From Microbacterium terregens (GTDB lineage: Bacteria; Pseudomonadota; Alphaproteobacteria; Sphingomonadales; Sphingomonadaceae), in the NCBI RefSeq assembly GCF_027922045.1, contig NZ_BSEX01000012.1, positions 1-64,000 on the forward strand: 64,000 nt of DNA, written 5' to 3'. Positions 28,272 to 37,018 of this stretch are shown here, piece by piece. Each line of letters begins with the position of its first letter. Within the stretch, counting starts at the first letter, position 1. The position numbers and the translations under genes are program-made. The notes below the pieces were generated by a model, which saw only the letters and a list, made by a program, of their open reading frames with translations, was not told where the DNA came from and did no database searches.

Positions 28272-30572
28272 CTACTTCAACGCCTTCTTTCCGAACCGGA
28301 CAGGATATAGTCGCCCGTTAATGCGCTTTGCCGCAGCGACCATTTCGGGATAGGGCACGTCCGCGACCGACACGAAGCCGACATTGTAATTTTCACCGTC
28401 ATAGGAACGGCCGGTCAGGGGTGAGTCGACATACTGGAACCAGTGCGCGCCGACGAACCACGGATTGGCGATCACGGCGTCCATGTACCGCTCATATTGC
28501 GCGGCGCGATCTTTCTGGTCGGACGCGAGGATCAGGCCGGGGTGATATAGTCCGGCGTCGCTCGCTCCCATGTGGAATTCACCGATCAAGCTGGGCTTGT
28601 CGATCTTCGCAAGGAAACTCCACGCGCCTTCGTGCGGGATCTCGCGATATTCGTTGTAGCTCATGATGTCGACGAACTCGCTTGCCGCCTCGATAACCTC
28701 CGGCGTCATGCCCCAGGTCGCAAAACGCACACCCATATAGAGGTGCTTGGGCAACACCTCATTGAGCGCGCCATCGACGACGCGGAAATATTCGCGCGCA
28801 TATGCCTTGAGCAGCATCGCGTAATCGGCCTGTCGCGCGGCGCCATGCTCCTTCAGCACGACACCCTTGGCGAGCGCGTCCCAGGACGCGATGTCTGCAC
28901 CCCACGCCGTATTGAGCGCGGCCACGGTGCCATATTTCTTGCGCAACAAGTTGACGAACACGGCCTTGGTTGGACTGTCGGAGGCGCTGCGCGATAAGGT
29001 ATTGATCACGATGCCATATTGGCCTTGGGGCGTGCCCATGCGGCCCCAGCTCTTCTCATTGTCGATGAAGATGCCGGCGCACCACGGACTACCCCGCACC
29101 TCCGAAGCCACCGACCGTGCGGTAACCCGGGCGCGTTCGGCAAAAAGGGGGTCGAAAGGATCGGGTAGCGGTGCCCAATAATCGTCACCGCTGCTCACCG
29201 TCTTGAAATTGCCGGTGATCCAGCCGTTGGCAAAATAGGGAAGCTGGGCCGTGGCGTAGTAGCTAGGTTCCAGCCAGTTGCCGAACGAGGTGAACCCCCA
29301 ATCAATCATGCGCTTGGTCGTCACATCTCGCCAGACCTTCATATAGGACGCGGGCGAAGTCTGGCCGTATCGCCGCTCTAGGTTGGCGCGGTAAAAGCTA
29401 TAGGCCTCCCCCTTCTTGAGTGGGCCGGAATGGACTTCGCTGCGATAGTCGAAATGGTCGCCCAGCGGATCGCTATAACTGGGAATCCACTGGAACATTT
29501 CGCGCCGCAGCTGGGACGCCACGAAGCGGCCAGGCAATGCCGAATCCGGCACCCGATAGAGGCCGGCGGAATCCTCGGGCGTCACGTCGTTCGCATCGCG
29601 CGGCTTCACCGACCCCGGCTTGAAATCATAGCCGGTCATGGTCGTCAGATTGGCCATGCGAATATTGTCGATTCCGGTGGCGAAGTAGAGATATCCCTCG
29701 GGATCGACCATCGCCCATTTTCCGTCGACCTTTTCGGTGCGGAAGAAACCGGTCGCCTTGAGCTTGGGTCCATTTTTCCAGCCGCCGTAGCGCGAGCGGT
29801 CAGACAGTGCCGCGCCGCGCAGTTGCGCGACCTCGGCGCGCGCCGCCGCCTGCAGTTGGGCATCTGATTTGACCTTGCCCACAAAGTCGATTTTCGCCGC
29901 CTGGCCATAGCGATCAACGATGCCCTTCAGATAGCTAGGGTCGGTAGACGGATTGCGTACGAGCCGGACCTTGTCGATCGTGATGCTCCGGTCGCTCGCT
30001 AGGCTGATCGACCCAATCTTGAATTCGCGAATGCCTGCCAGATCGAGTTCCTTGCTGCCCCACATCCACGTAAATTTACGCCCGACGCCGCGCCAATAAT
30101 TGGGATCGTCGCGCAAGCCGGTGTCCGCTTTGAGATCCGGCCCCTTGAGCGGCGCATAGTAGGTGCCGCCCCCACGGGCGGGAATGACCGTACTGCGCGT
30201 TGCGGCTCGTCCCGCTCCATCGACGATGTCGAGATTGAGCTGAACCGATTCACCGCCGGGATTGCGGATTTCCAAGGCGAGGCCAACAACATCCCCGCCG
30301 CGCCAGTCCCATGGCTTGGCGGGCCGGAAAGTAAGAGAGGTGTACAAATTCTCACGTGACTGGAGGTCGGCTCTCAGCGCATGCCCCTCAATGGTCTTTG
30401 CAATCGAAACCTGTGCATTGGCGGCTTGGAGCGAGGCGGGCACGATGCCATCCTCGAAATCGAAAATCATATCCTGGGTAGCGGCAGAACTTGAAACAGG
30501 GGACTGCGAGCTGGCGCCGACCGCCATCGTCGTTGTCAACAGCGCCAGAACTGCAATACTGCCTCGCTTCAT
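28272..30572 (-). CDS. GH50 beta-agarase, secreted
   Basis: Intact GH50 enzyme, 766 aa. Signal peptide (VLALLTTTMAVGASS), N-terminal CBM-like sandwich to about residue 200, then the TIM barrel. The acid/base Glu is in IDNEKSWG and the nucleophile in SLIGEFHMG; HWFQYVDSPLTGRSYDGENYNVGF matches the family end. GH50 exo-agarases release neoagarobiose. It is a paralogue of the frameshifted copy at 14.5 to 16.9 kb and may now carry that activity alone. ATG 30572 was chosen because GGGAGAG lies five bases upstream. A perfect regulon palindrome lies 50 bp upstream. Confidence 0.9.
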   Translation of the reverse strand: MKRGSIAVLALLTTTMAVGASSQSPVSSSAATQDMIFDFEDGIVPASLQAANAQVSIAKTIEGHALRADLQSRENLYTSLTFRPAKPWDWRGGDVVGLALEIRNPGGESVQLNLDIVDGAGRAATRSTVIPARGGGTYYAPLKGPDLKADTGLRDDPNYWRGVGRKFTWMWGSKELDLAGIREFKIGSISLASDRSITIDKVRLVRNPSTDPSYLKGIVDRYGQAAKIDFVGKVKSDAQLQAAARAEVAQLRGAALSDRSRYGGWKNGPKLKATGFFRTEKVDGKWAMVDPEGYLYFATGIDNIRMANLTTMTGYDFKPGSVKPRDANDVTPEDSAGLYRVPDSALPGRFVASQLRREMFQWIPSYSDPLGDHFDYRSEVHSGPLKKGEAYSFYRANLERRYGQTSPASYMKVWRDVTTKRMIDWGFTSFGNWLEPSYYATAQLPYFANGWITGNFKTVSSGDDYWAPLPDPFDPLFAERARVTARSVASEVRGSPWCAGIFIDNEKSWGRMGTPQGQYGIVINTLSRSASDSPTKAVFVNLLRKKYGTVAALNTAWGADIASWDALAKGVVLKEHGAARQADYAMLLKAYAREYFRVVDGALNEVLPKHLYMGVRFATWGMTPEVIEAASEFVDIMSYNEYREIPHEGAWSFLAKIDKPSLIGEFHMGASDAGLYHPGLILASDQKDRAAQYERYMDAVIANPWFVGAHWFQYVDSPLTGRSYDGENYNVGFVSVADVPYPEMVAAAKRINGRLYPVRFGKKALK

Positions 30573-30621
30573 GCCCACTCTCCCGTCACACTCGGCGAGC
30601 TTCGCCGATCCAGCCCTACAC

Positions 30622-30636
30622 TGTCGACTGTCGACA
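30622..30636. promoter_or_regulatory. Perfect GntR-regulon operator, GH50 copy 2
   Basis: TGTCGACTGTCGACA is a perfect 15-bp palindrome 50 bp before the GH50 start. Together with 27612 to 27626 it defines the consensus. Confidence 0.65.
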
Positions 30637-30704
30637 TTGTGTCAAGTAGTGCGTGCGCTGGAGTTCGATAATTCGATCGTCCACCGATCAGCCAAAAAGG
30701 CCTT

Positions 30705-31664
30705 TAGGTGTTTGATCCCACGGTTTGATGGTGCGATCCTTTCGTTTGAATCGAAGGAAGCCGTATGGGTTAGGTACGTCGTCGGTGCGCCACGACCACG
30801 CACGCCGTCCGAGCAGCAATACAGCGATCGCAAGCTTCGCTCGCGACGCTGAGCCGGAAATTCGAATCAACCCGAAAACGGTCGCGAAGTGGCGTAAGAG
30901 GGCGACTGTCGAGGATATGAAGACCGGGCCGAAGGCCACTCATTCAACGACCCTGTCCGAAGCGGAGGAGGTAGTGGTTGTAACGTTCCGCCGGCATACA
31001 CTGCTGCCGTTGGATGACTGTCTCTATGCATTGCAGCCGTCGATTCCAAAGCTAACCCGGTCAGCGCTCCACCGCTGCCTCCAGCGACATGGTATCTCCC
31101 GCCTGCCAGACATCGAAGGCGACAAGCCGAAGCGGCAGCGCTTCAAGCGCTACCCGATCGGCTTCTTCCACATCGATATTGCCGAGGTGCAGACCGCCGA
31201 AGACAAACTGTACCTGTTTGTCGGCATCGACCGCACCAGCAAGTTCTCGGTCACCCAACCGGTTGAGAAGGCTGACACACGATCCTCACCGATAACTGCA
31301 TGCAGTTCGCCGAGCAGCCGCGTAATCGCAACACCGCCTGGTCGCACCAGATGCGCTTCGACATGATTTGCGACGCAAATGGCATCGAGCACCGACTCAC
31401 GAAACCGAATTACCCGTGGACCAACGGTCAGGTCGAGCGAATGAACCGCACCATAAAAGAGGCGACCGTCAAACGCTTCCACTACTAAAGCCACGACCAA
31501 TTGCGCACGCACCTCGCCGACTTCATGGCCGCCTACAATTTCGCCCGCCGGCTCAAGACGCTCAGCGGGCTCACGCCCTACGAGTCTATCGCCAAGATCT
31601 GGACGTCAGAGCCAGACCGGTTCATCGTCGACCCGATCCACCAGATGCCGGGACTAAACACCTA
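30705..31664 (+). mobile_element. Decayed IS481-family element
   Basis: Terminal inverted repeats TAGGTGTTTGATCCC and TAGGTGTTTAGTCCC (13 of 15 match) bound 960 bp. Inside is a broken IS481 transposase: helix-turn-helix INPKTVAKWRKR, then the catalytic-domain start RYPIGFFHIDIAEVQTAEDKLYLFVGIDRTSKF (shown in part), a frameshift and deletion near 31275, then NGQVERMNRTIKEATV, a TAA stop and the family C-terminus (AAYNFARRLKTL, IHQMPGLNT). It is not mobile by itself. Confidence 0.8.
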
Positions 31665-31935
31665 GGTGGCTCCAGGCGCGCGAGTCAGCGTATGAAGCCG
31701 CGCATGTCTGTTATCGGATGCCGCCACTGGCTCGCACGCATCTGCTGCGGCAAAAGACAACCGCCTGATTTCTCCGCTAAATATTGCCGCGAGCAGTGAC
31801 GACTGCCGGTGCCAACAAGTTGCAAGCCGTCACCATGATACGAATGTCCCAGCGAGAGCATTGTTCGTTCCTCAGCCTGTTTTGGCAATTAGGCGATCGT
31901 CCGCACGCGCCCAACCCCGCGGCGGGGCCTGTTGG
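31665..31935. other. Intergenic stretch without recognised feature
   Basis: About 270 bp between the IS481 relic and the 3' end of the SDR. I see no convincing gene, RNA or strong hairpin. Confidence 0.5.
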
Positions 31936-32688
31936 TCAATAGGTCGTCCGCCCGCCGGACATATCAAATGTCGCCGCGGTGGAAAAAGTCGCGCGATCGG
32001 AGGCAAGGAAGCATATCATCTCCGCTACCTCGTCTGGCGTACCCGTACGGCCCATCGGAATCTTGGAAACCATGTAGCGGATTTGATCCTCGCTCACGTC
32101 ACTGAGCATTTCGGTCGCGATAACGGCCGGCGTAATGGTATTCGCGGTGATGTTCGTGTCGGCCAATTCCTTGCCAAGCGCCTTGGTCAAGTTGATCACC
32201 CCCGCTTTCGAAGCGGAATAGGCCGAGGCATTGGGATTGCCTTCCTTGCCTGCGACTGATGCGATCGTGACGATCCGGCCATAGTTCTGCCGGCGCATAT
32301 GCGGCACAACCGCACGGCAGCACAGGAACACGCCGCCGAGATTAACGCGCATCACCTGATCCCACACATCGGGGGGAAAGCTCTCAACCGGGGCATTGAC
32401 ACCGGCGATACCCGCCGCTGTGACTAGGATGTCGATCCCGCCCATCAGTGCCACCGCCCGCTCGGTCACGGCGGTGACCTCGTCCGCATCCGCGACATCC
32501 ACCGTTTGAATGTAAAGGCATCCCGTCGGAGCAAGCTTGCGCTCCACCTCCGCCAGTTGCTCGGCGTTGCGGTCCCACAGGCTCACAGTTGCTCCGCGCT
32601 CCAGCAGCATCCGCGCCGCCACAGCGCCTACGCCGCGCGCCCCGCCCGTGATGACCGCACGCTTGCCCGCAAATTCCCGGCTGCTCAT
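31936..32688 (-). CDS. SDR oxidoreductase, probable 2-keto-3-deoxy-acid 4-dehydrogenase
   Basis: Classical SDR, 250 aa: TGGARGVG, AAGIAG, catalytic Ser in IASVAG and YSASKAG. It resembles the 2-keto-3-deoxy-L-fuconate dehydrogenase type that oxidises C4 to give a 2,4-diketo acid. It is the last gene of a four-gene minus-strand operon (kinase, enolase paralogue, FAH hydrolase, SDR), 22 bp after the hydrolase, and would make the hydrolase's substrate. ATG 32688 was chosen because AGGAG lies just upstream; the longer frame lacks a site. Confidence 0.78.
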   Translation of the reverse strand: MSSREFAGKRAVITGGARGVGAVAARMLLERGATVSLWDRNAEQLAEVERKLAPTGCLYIQTVDVADADEVTAVTERAVALMGGIDILVTAAGIAGVNAPVESFPPDVWDQVMRVNLGGVFLCCRAVVPHMRRQNYGRIVTIASVAGKEGNPNASAYSASKAGVINLTKALGKELADTNITANTITPAVIATEMLSDVSEDQIRYMVSKIPMGRTGTPDEVAEMICFLASDRATFSTAATFDMSGGRTTY

Positions 32689-32710
32689 TATGCTCTCCTG
32701 CTGCCGCTCG

Positions 32711-33562
32711 TCAGGCAAGCGGCTCAACGGTCTGGGCCTGTTCACCCAAGCCCTCGATGCCCAGCGTCACGCGATCACCCGCTTTCAGCCATTGCGGCGG
32801 CTTCATACCCGCGCCCACGCCCGGTGGCGTGCCGGTGCAGATCAGATCGCCGGGCTCCAGCCGTGTAAATTCACTCATGTATGAAACGATGGTTGCGACG
32901 TCGAAGATCATCCTGGAAGTACTGCCCGTCTGCTTGCGCTCCCCGTTGACGTCGAGCCACATGGACAGCGACTGCACGTCATCCACGGCTTGGCGCGTCG
33001 CCAGATACGGCCCGACCGGACAGAAGTTCGGGAACGACTTGCCCTTCACCCACTGACCCTCGCGCTCCATTTGCCAGGCGCGTTCTGACACGTCGTTCAC
33101 CAGCACATAACCAAACACATGTTCGAGCGCAGCGTCGTGCGACACGTTCAGCGCCGCTTTGCCGATCACGATCCCAAGTTCGACTTCCCAGTCGAGCTTG
33201 GTCATTTGTGGCGACATCAGGATCGGATCGTTCGGTCCGCAATAGGTGACGGCCGCCTTGTTGAAGAGGATCGGCTCCTTCGGGATCGCCATCCCCGCCT
33301 CCGCCGCGTGGTCGCTATAGTTCAGGCCGATGCACCAGATCGTCCCTGGCTGCGCCATCGGCGCGTCGATCCGCCGGCCGGTCAGATCGACCAGCGGCAG
33401 CGATGTGATTTCAGTTTCCGCAATCCGCTCGATCAGCGCATCGCGAAGTGTTCCTGGCCTAAGATCGGACACCAAGGTAGAAATATCCCGGGCGCTGCCG
33501 TCAGCATGGAGGATGCAAGGCACGACCCTCCCGTCCCCCATGTCTACCCGAAGAAACCGCAT
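32711..33562 (-). CDS. FAH-family hydrolase, 2,4-diketo-3-deoxy-acid hydrolase type
   Basis: Fumarylacetoacetate hydrolase fold, 283 aa: CIGLNYSDHAAEAG near residue 90, metal ligands in DWEVELGIVIG near 150, then NDVSERAWQ, GKSFPNFCPVGP and the end signature GDLICTGTPPGVGAGM. This matches the L-2,4-diketo-3-deoxyfuconate hydrolase/ureidoglycolate lyase group. It would cut a 2,4-diketo-3-deoxyhexonate into pyruvate and a C3 acid: lactate from a 6-deoxy sugar, glycerate from a normal hexose. It lies 16 bp after the enolase paralogue; AAGGAA lies seven bases before the ATG. Confidence 0.8.
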   Translation of the reverse strand: MRFLRVDMGDGRVVPCILHADGSARDISTLVSDLRPGTLRDALIERIAETEITSLPLVDLTGRRIDAPMAQPGTIWCIGLNYSDHAAEAGMAIPKEPILFNKAAVTYCGPNDPILMSPQMTKLDWEVELGIVIGKAALNVSHDAALEHVFGYVLVNDVSERAWQMEREGQWVKGKSFPNFCPVGPYLATRQAVDDVQSLSMWLDVNGERKQTGSTSRMIFDVATIVSYMSEFTRLEPGDLICTGTPPGVGAGMKPPQWLKAGDRVTLGIEGLGEQAQTVEPLA

Positions 33563-33578
33563 GTATAATTCCTTTCGT

Positions 33579-34889
33579 TCATCTGCCTAAGGGCCGCTTC
33601 GCGCCCCACCAAGTTCCCTCGATCGGACGTCCGCCGACGAACGCGCCCATCCCCCCCTGTCCCTGAAAGCGCAGGCATTCGTTCCATTTCGCCATCCGTT
33701 CGGACCGCGCGAACGAGCCGACTTTCAGCTGTCTGGCATCAAGCCCGGCCGCGAGGTGACAGATCGACACATCCTCAGTTTCGCCCGATCGTGCTGAGAC
33801 CAGCGTGCCAAAGCCCCGCTCCTTAGATACGCGCAGCGCCTCGATCGTCTCGGTCACCGTACCGGCCTGATTGACCTTGATGAGCGAAGCGTTGCAGCCG
33901 CCCGCGTCTGCTGCAGCCTCGATCAGCCTCGCATTGGTGACGAGATAATCATCGCCGACGATCTGGAGCCGGTCGCCCCAGCGCGCGGTGAAGGCGCGCA
34001 TGCCTTCTGGGTCGCGCTCCGATGCGGGATCCTCGATCGATACAATGGGATAGCGATCGACCCAATTGCCTAACCGCTCGAGCCACTCGCCGCTATCCAG
34101 TTCAAGTCCGTCTAGGCCAAGGATGTAGCGGCCGTCCCGCTCAAACTCGGACGCCGCGACATCGAGCGAGATGACGACGCGCTCGCCGGGCACCTCACCT
34201 GCCGCCTCGATCGCCTGGACCAGCAGCTCGAGCGCCTCCTCGTTGGTCGAAACCGTCGGCCACCATCCGCCTTCATCGGCGACCCCAACGGCCCCGCCGC
34301 GCGCCTCCATGAGCCGGCCGGCAGCGTGATAGACCGCGTTGGTGACTTCCATGGCCTCCTCGAGATCGTCTGCGCCGGGCACCATGATCATGAAATCTTG
34401 GATATCCACGCGCCGCCCGGCATGCGCGCCCCCGCCAAAGATCTGAATTTCCGGCAGCGGGATGGTGGGCGTCGCGTCGTGCCCGTCGGCCAGGTATCGC
34501 CATAGGGGCAAACGAGCGCTGGCCGCAGCGGCGTGCAATATTGCGAGCGAAACCGCGACGATCGCGTTGCCGCCAAGCTCCGTCTTGAGCGGTGTGCCGT
34601 CCAGCGCGAGCATGGCCGCATCCACGCCGGCCTGATCCGTCGCGGGCATGCCCCGCAGTCTTGCTGCGATCGGCCCGTTGACGTTGGCGACGGCGCGCGA
34701 AACGTCTTTGCCACCGAGGCGCTCGCCCCCATCCCGAAGCTCGATCGCCTCGCGCTCGCCGCGCGACGCGCCGGACGGCGCGATCGCACGCCCGATGCTG
34801 CCGTCGGTGAGCGTCACTTCGGCCTCAACGGTCGGGTTGCCGCGCGAATCCCACACGCGGCGACCAAGTATCGATTGGATGGTGCTCAT
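33579..34889 (-). CDS. Enolase paralogue with altered active site
   Basis: Full-length enolase, 436 aa. Metal ligands are kept (D243, E286 in SIED, the VGDD Asp near 313), as are the base K338 (LIKVNQ), the acid Glu in DEGG (E206), H156 and K389. Two usual active-site residues differ: the Glu of DIQEFM is Asp (D165), and the His of S-H-R-S-G-E-T is Ala (A366). The first loop reads SGASRGERE instead of the usual SGASTG. It overlaps the kinase gene by four bases and is followed by an FAH hydrolase and an SDR. So it is a catabolic paralogue, not the housekeeping eno, and may act on a non-standard 2-phospho-hydroxyacid. Confidence 0.82.
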   Translation of the reverse strand: MSTIQSILGRRVWDSRGNPTVEAEVTLTDGSIGRAIAPSGASRGEREAIELRDGGERLGGKDVSRAVANVNGPIAARLRGMPATDQAGVDAAMLALDGTPLKTELGGNAIVAVSLAILHAAAASARLPLWRYLADGHDATPTIPLPEIQIFGGGAHAGRRVDIQDFMIMVPGADDLEEAMEVTNAVYHAAGRLMEARGGAVGVADEGGWWPTVSTNEEALELLVQAIEAAGEVPGERVVISLDVAASEFERDGRYILGLDGLELDSGEWLERLGNWVDRYPIVSIEDPASERDPEGMRAFTARWGDRLQIVGDDYLVTNARLIEAAADAGGCNASLIKVNQAGTVTETIEALRVSKERGFGTLVSARSGETEDVSICHLAAGLDARQLKVGSFARSERMAKWNECLRFQGQGGMGAFVGGRPIEGTWWGAKRPLGR

Positions 34890-35887
34890 GCGCGTCGCGC
34901 CTCCATTCGGGTAGCAATGTGCTTAATGGTGGCAGCTGGACGGTCGATCAGATCAAGTGCGATGGAGCGGACGGTCTGTTTCGCCTCGGCATTCAGATAT
35001 TCGACCGGCGATTTGCCATCGACTCGTGCCAACAGCAGCAGTGGGGCCAGATCAGCAACACGCCTCTCCAGCGCCGCCACCGGCTCCCAATCGAGATGCT
35101 CGCAATAGCCGTCCCATAGCGCCCGCGCGGCGCGGAGCAGCGCTGCATTGCTGTCGGGAATGTGCACCCACTTCAAGAGCAGGTGGTTGAGGCAGAAGCC
35201 GATATCGAAGGCGGGATCCCCCATCGTGGCGCATTCGGCGTCGAGCAGCACCGGCACGCCGTCGCGCACTAAAATGTTCTTGGGGCTGACATCCCCATGA
35301 ATGAGCGCGATCCGACAAACACGGTATTGTTCAGCCAGCGCCAGCACCCGCGCTTCGAGCTGCGGATATGTTGCGACCAGATGGATGAAATAAGGCTCGA
35401 CGCGGAGCGCGAAGAAATCCTCTGCCGTGCCGAAACGGTCGGGGTCTAGCACGCGGCCCGCGGATGCGTCGTGGAGGCGACCGAGCAGCCTGCCCGCTTC
35501 CCGCGCAATCCCGGAATCGACCCTGCCGGCAACCAGTTCATCTTTCCAGTTTCGAGCTCCTCCGGCAACCATTTCCATGGCAAAGCCTTGTTCGCGCTCA
35601 CTATGGCCATATAGTCGCGGCACCGAGTCCGGCGCCACAGAGGCCGCAAACTTCAGCCACGCATATTCCGTGCGATTGCGGTGGATGGGCGCCTCCCATC
35701 GAGCCGCCACTCGGAGCACTTCGAGGGCGAACTTTGCGCAATATGCCTGACCGTCGACATCGACGCGAAGCACGTCCGACGACACTCCGCCCGTCAGGCA
35801 TGTTGCGGCAATCACGGCCTGAGGCCCTGCGAGGCCGAACTCTTGCATCAATCGCCGGCATCGTTCCATCAGTTCTCGGTGAACCAT
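34886..35887 (-). CDS. APH-fold small-molecule kinase
   Basis: Aminoglycoside-phosphotransferase/choline-kinase fold, about 333 aa. The catalytic loop IHGDVSPKNIL and the metal Asp in VLLDAECATMGDPAFD are intact; the nucleotide loop TGGVSSDVLRV and Lys in YCAKFA are near the N-terminus. It is first in a four-gene operon and overlaps the enolase paralogue start (ATGA). That coupling suggests it makes the enolase's phosphorylated substrate, for example by 2-phosphorylating a glycerate. A GTG at 35905 lies inside a palindromic operator, so ATG 35887 is preferred. The substrate is inference. Confidence 0.72.
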   Translation of the reverse strand: MVHRELMERCRRLMQEFGLAGPQAVIAATCLTGGVSSDVLRVDVDGQAYCAKFALEVLRVAARWEAPIHRNRTEYAWLKFAASVAPDSVPRLYGHSEREQGFAMEMVAGGARNWKDELVAGRVDSGIAREAGRLLGRLHDASAGRVLDPDRFGTAEDFFALRVEPYFIHLVATYPQLEARVLALAEQYRVCRIALIHGDVSPKNILVRDGVPVLLDAECATMGDPAFDIGFCLNHLLLKWVHIPDSNAALLRAARALWDGYCEHLDWEPVAALERRVADLAPLLLLARVDGKSPVEYLNAEAKQTVRSIALDLIDRPAATIKHIATRMEARRA

Positions 35888-35898
35888 CTCAAATCCAA

Positions 35899-35912
35899 TG
35901 TTCACGTGAACA
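35899..35912. promoter_or_regulatory. Palindromic operator, LacI type
   Basis: TGTTCACGTGAACA, a perfect 14-bp palindrome, sits between the divergent kinase operon and the LacI gene, 12 bp before the kinase ATG and 66 bp before the LacI start. The even-length, central CG-type palindrome is typical for LacI family regulators. Confidence 0.6.
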
Positions 35913-35977
35913 ATGGCGCTATTGCATATTTAAGGATATCATTGCAAGCGAATAGTTCCCCGTCAGAAAGATCCGCT

Positions 35978-37018
35978 GTGCCGGCCAAGGTAACTGTCAA
36001 GACACTGGCTCGGGAGCTCGGCATTTCGCACATGACGGTATCGCGCGCGATAAATAATCATCCCAACGTCAGCGTCGATATGCGCGAGCGGGTACTGAAA
36101 CTGGCGTTCGATCGGGGCTACATCCAGTCGTCCGCCGCCAAGGCGCTGCGCGGGATGAAATCCGGCACGATCGGGCTGCTGCTGCCCAATATCGTCAACG
36201 ACTTCTACGCCCGGTTTGCCCAGGCCTTTGGCGACCTGTGCGCAGCGCGGCGGCTTAACGTCGTTATCCATCTGACAAGCGAGGACCCCGAACGTGAGCG
36301 GCAGGCTCTCGAGCAACTGCGCGGGTTGCACGCCGATGTTGCGATCATTGTTCCCACCCTGGCAGCTGAGGGACGGGCAGCGGAAACCTCCGGGGAAGCC
36401 ATACGTCGTCTATACTTGATCCGAAGCCCGGCGGTGCTACGGCCCGCGCAATTCGTAGGTATCGATGATACCGCCGCGATCGACGAAGCGGTTGCGCACC
36501 TCGTTCAGCGCGGGCATCGCTTGATCGCATTCATTGGTCCGTCCTTGGCGCTGTCGTCGGGACGCGGCCGGCGGGAAGCGTTCGCGCGAGCGATGGCTGC
36601 TGCGGGCCTCTCGCCCAGCGATGAGCGCACATTGTCCGGACCTGCCGTCTACGATCACGGTCGGGACAGCGTACGTAAATGTCTGGCACTCGAGTTTCCG
36701 CCCACTGCAATCCTGTGCGCCGGCGTTGAGATCGCTCGAGGCGCGCTTGAACAATTGCTGGAGAACGATGTGCTCCTCGGCGAACAACTGGCGTTTATCG
36801 GCTATGGGGATCCCGCCGTTTATCGTTGGCTCAATGGCGGCGTCTCGACGATTGGCCTCCCGACCGAAGCCCTCGCGCGATCAACGTTCGAACTGGCCAT
36901 CTCAGACGACCCGACGACCGAAGCTGCAATTCAGCACCTAGCTAGGCTGATCATCCGGCCCTCATCGGGACCGACCGAACCGAGGCACGTTCCACGCGCT
37001 GCCTCGGCGGTGTCATAG
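35978..37018 (+). CDS. LacI-family transcriptional regulator
   Basis: About 346 aa. The N-terminal LacI helix-turn-helix (TVKTLARELGISHMTVSRAIN) is followed by a periplasmic-binding-protein-like effector domain (GTIGLLLPNIVNDFYARFAQ, FVGIDDTAA, FIGYGDPAVYRWLNGG). It is divergent from the four-gene kinase operon across a perfect palindrome, so it probably represses that operon and itself until a sugar acid binds. GTG 35978 is taken as the start because the domain begins within a few residues; the ribosome site is weak. Its 3' end overlaps the converging formylglycine-generating enzyme relic by 88 bp. Confidence 0.82.
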   Translation: MPAKVTVKTLARELGISHMTVSRAINNHPNVSVDMRERVLKLAFDRGYIQSSAAKALRGMKSGTIGLLLPNIVNDFYARFAQAFGDLCAARRLNVVIHLTSEDPERERQALEQLRGLHADVAIIVPTLAAEGRAAETSGEAIRRLYLIRSPAVLRPAQFVGIDDTAAIDEAVAHLVQRGHRLIAFIGPSLALSSGRGRREAFARAMAAAGLSPSDERTLSGPAVYDHGRDSVRKCLALEFPPTAILCAGVEIARGALEQLLENDVLLGEQLAFIGYGDPAVYRWLNGGVSTIGLPTEALARSTFELAISDDPTTEAAIQHLARLIIRPSSGPTEPRHVPRAASAVS

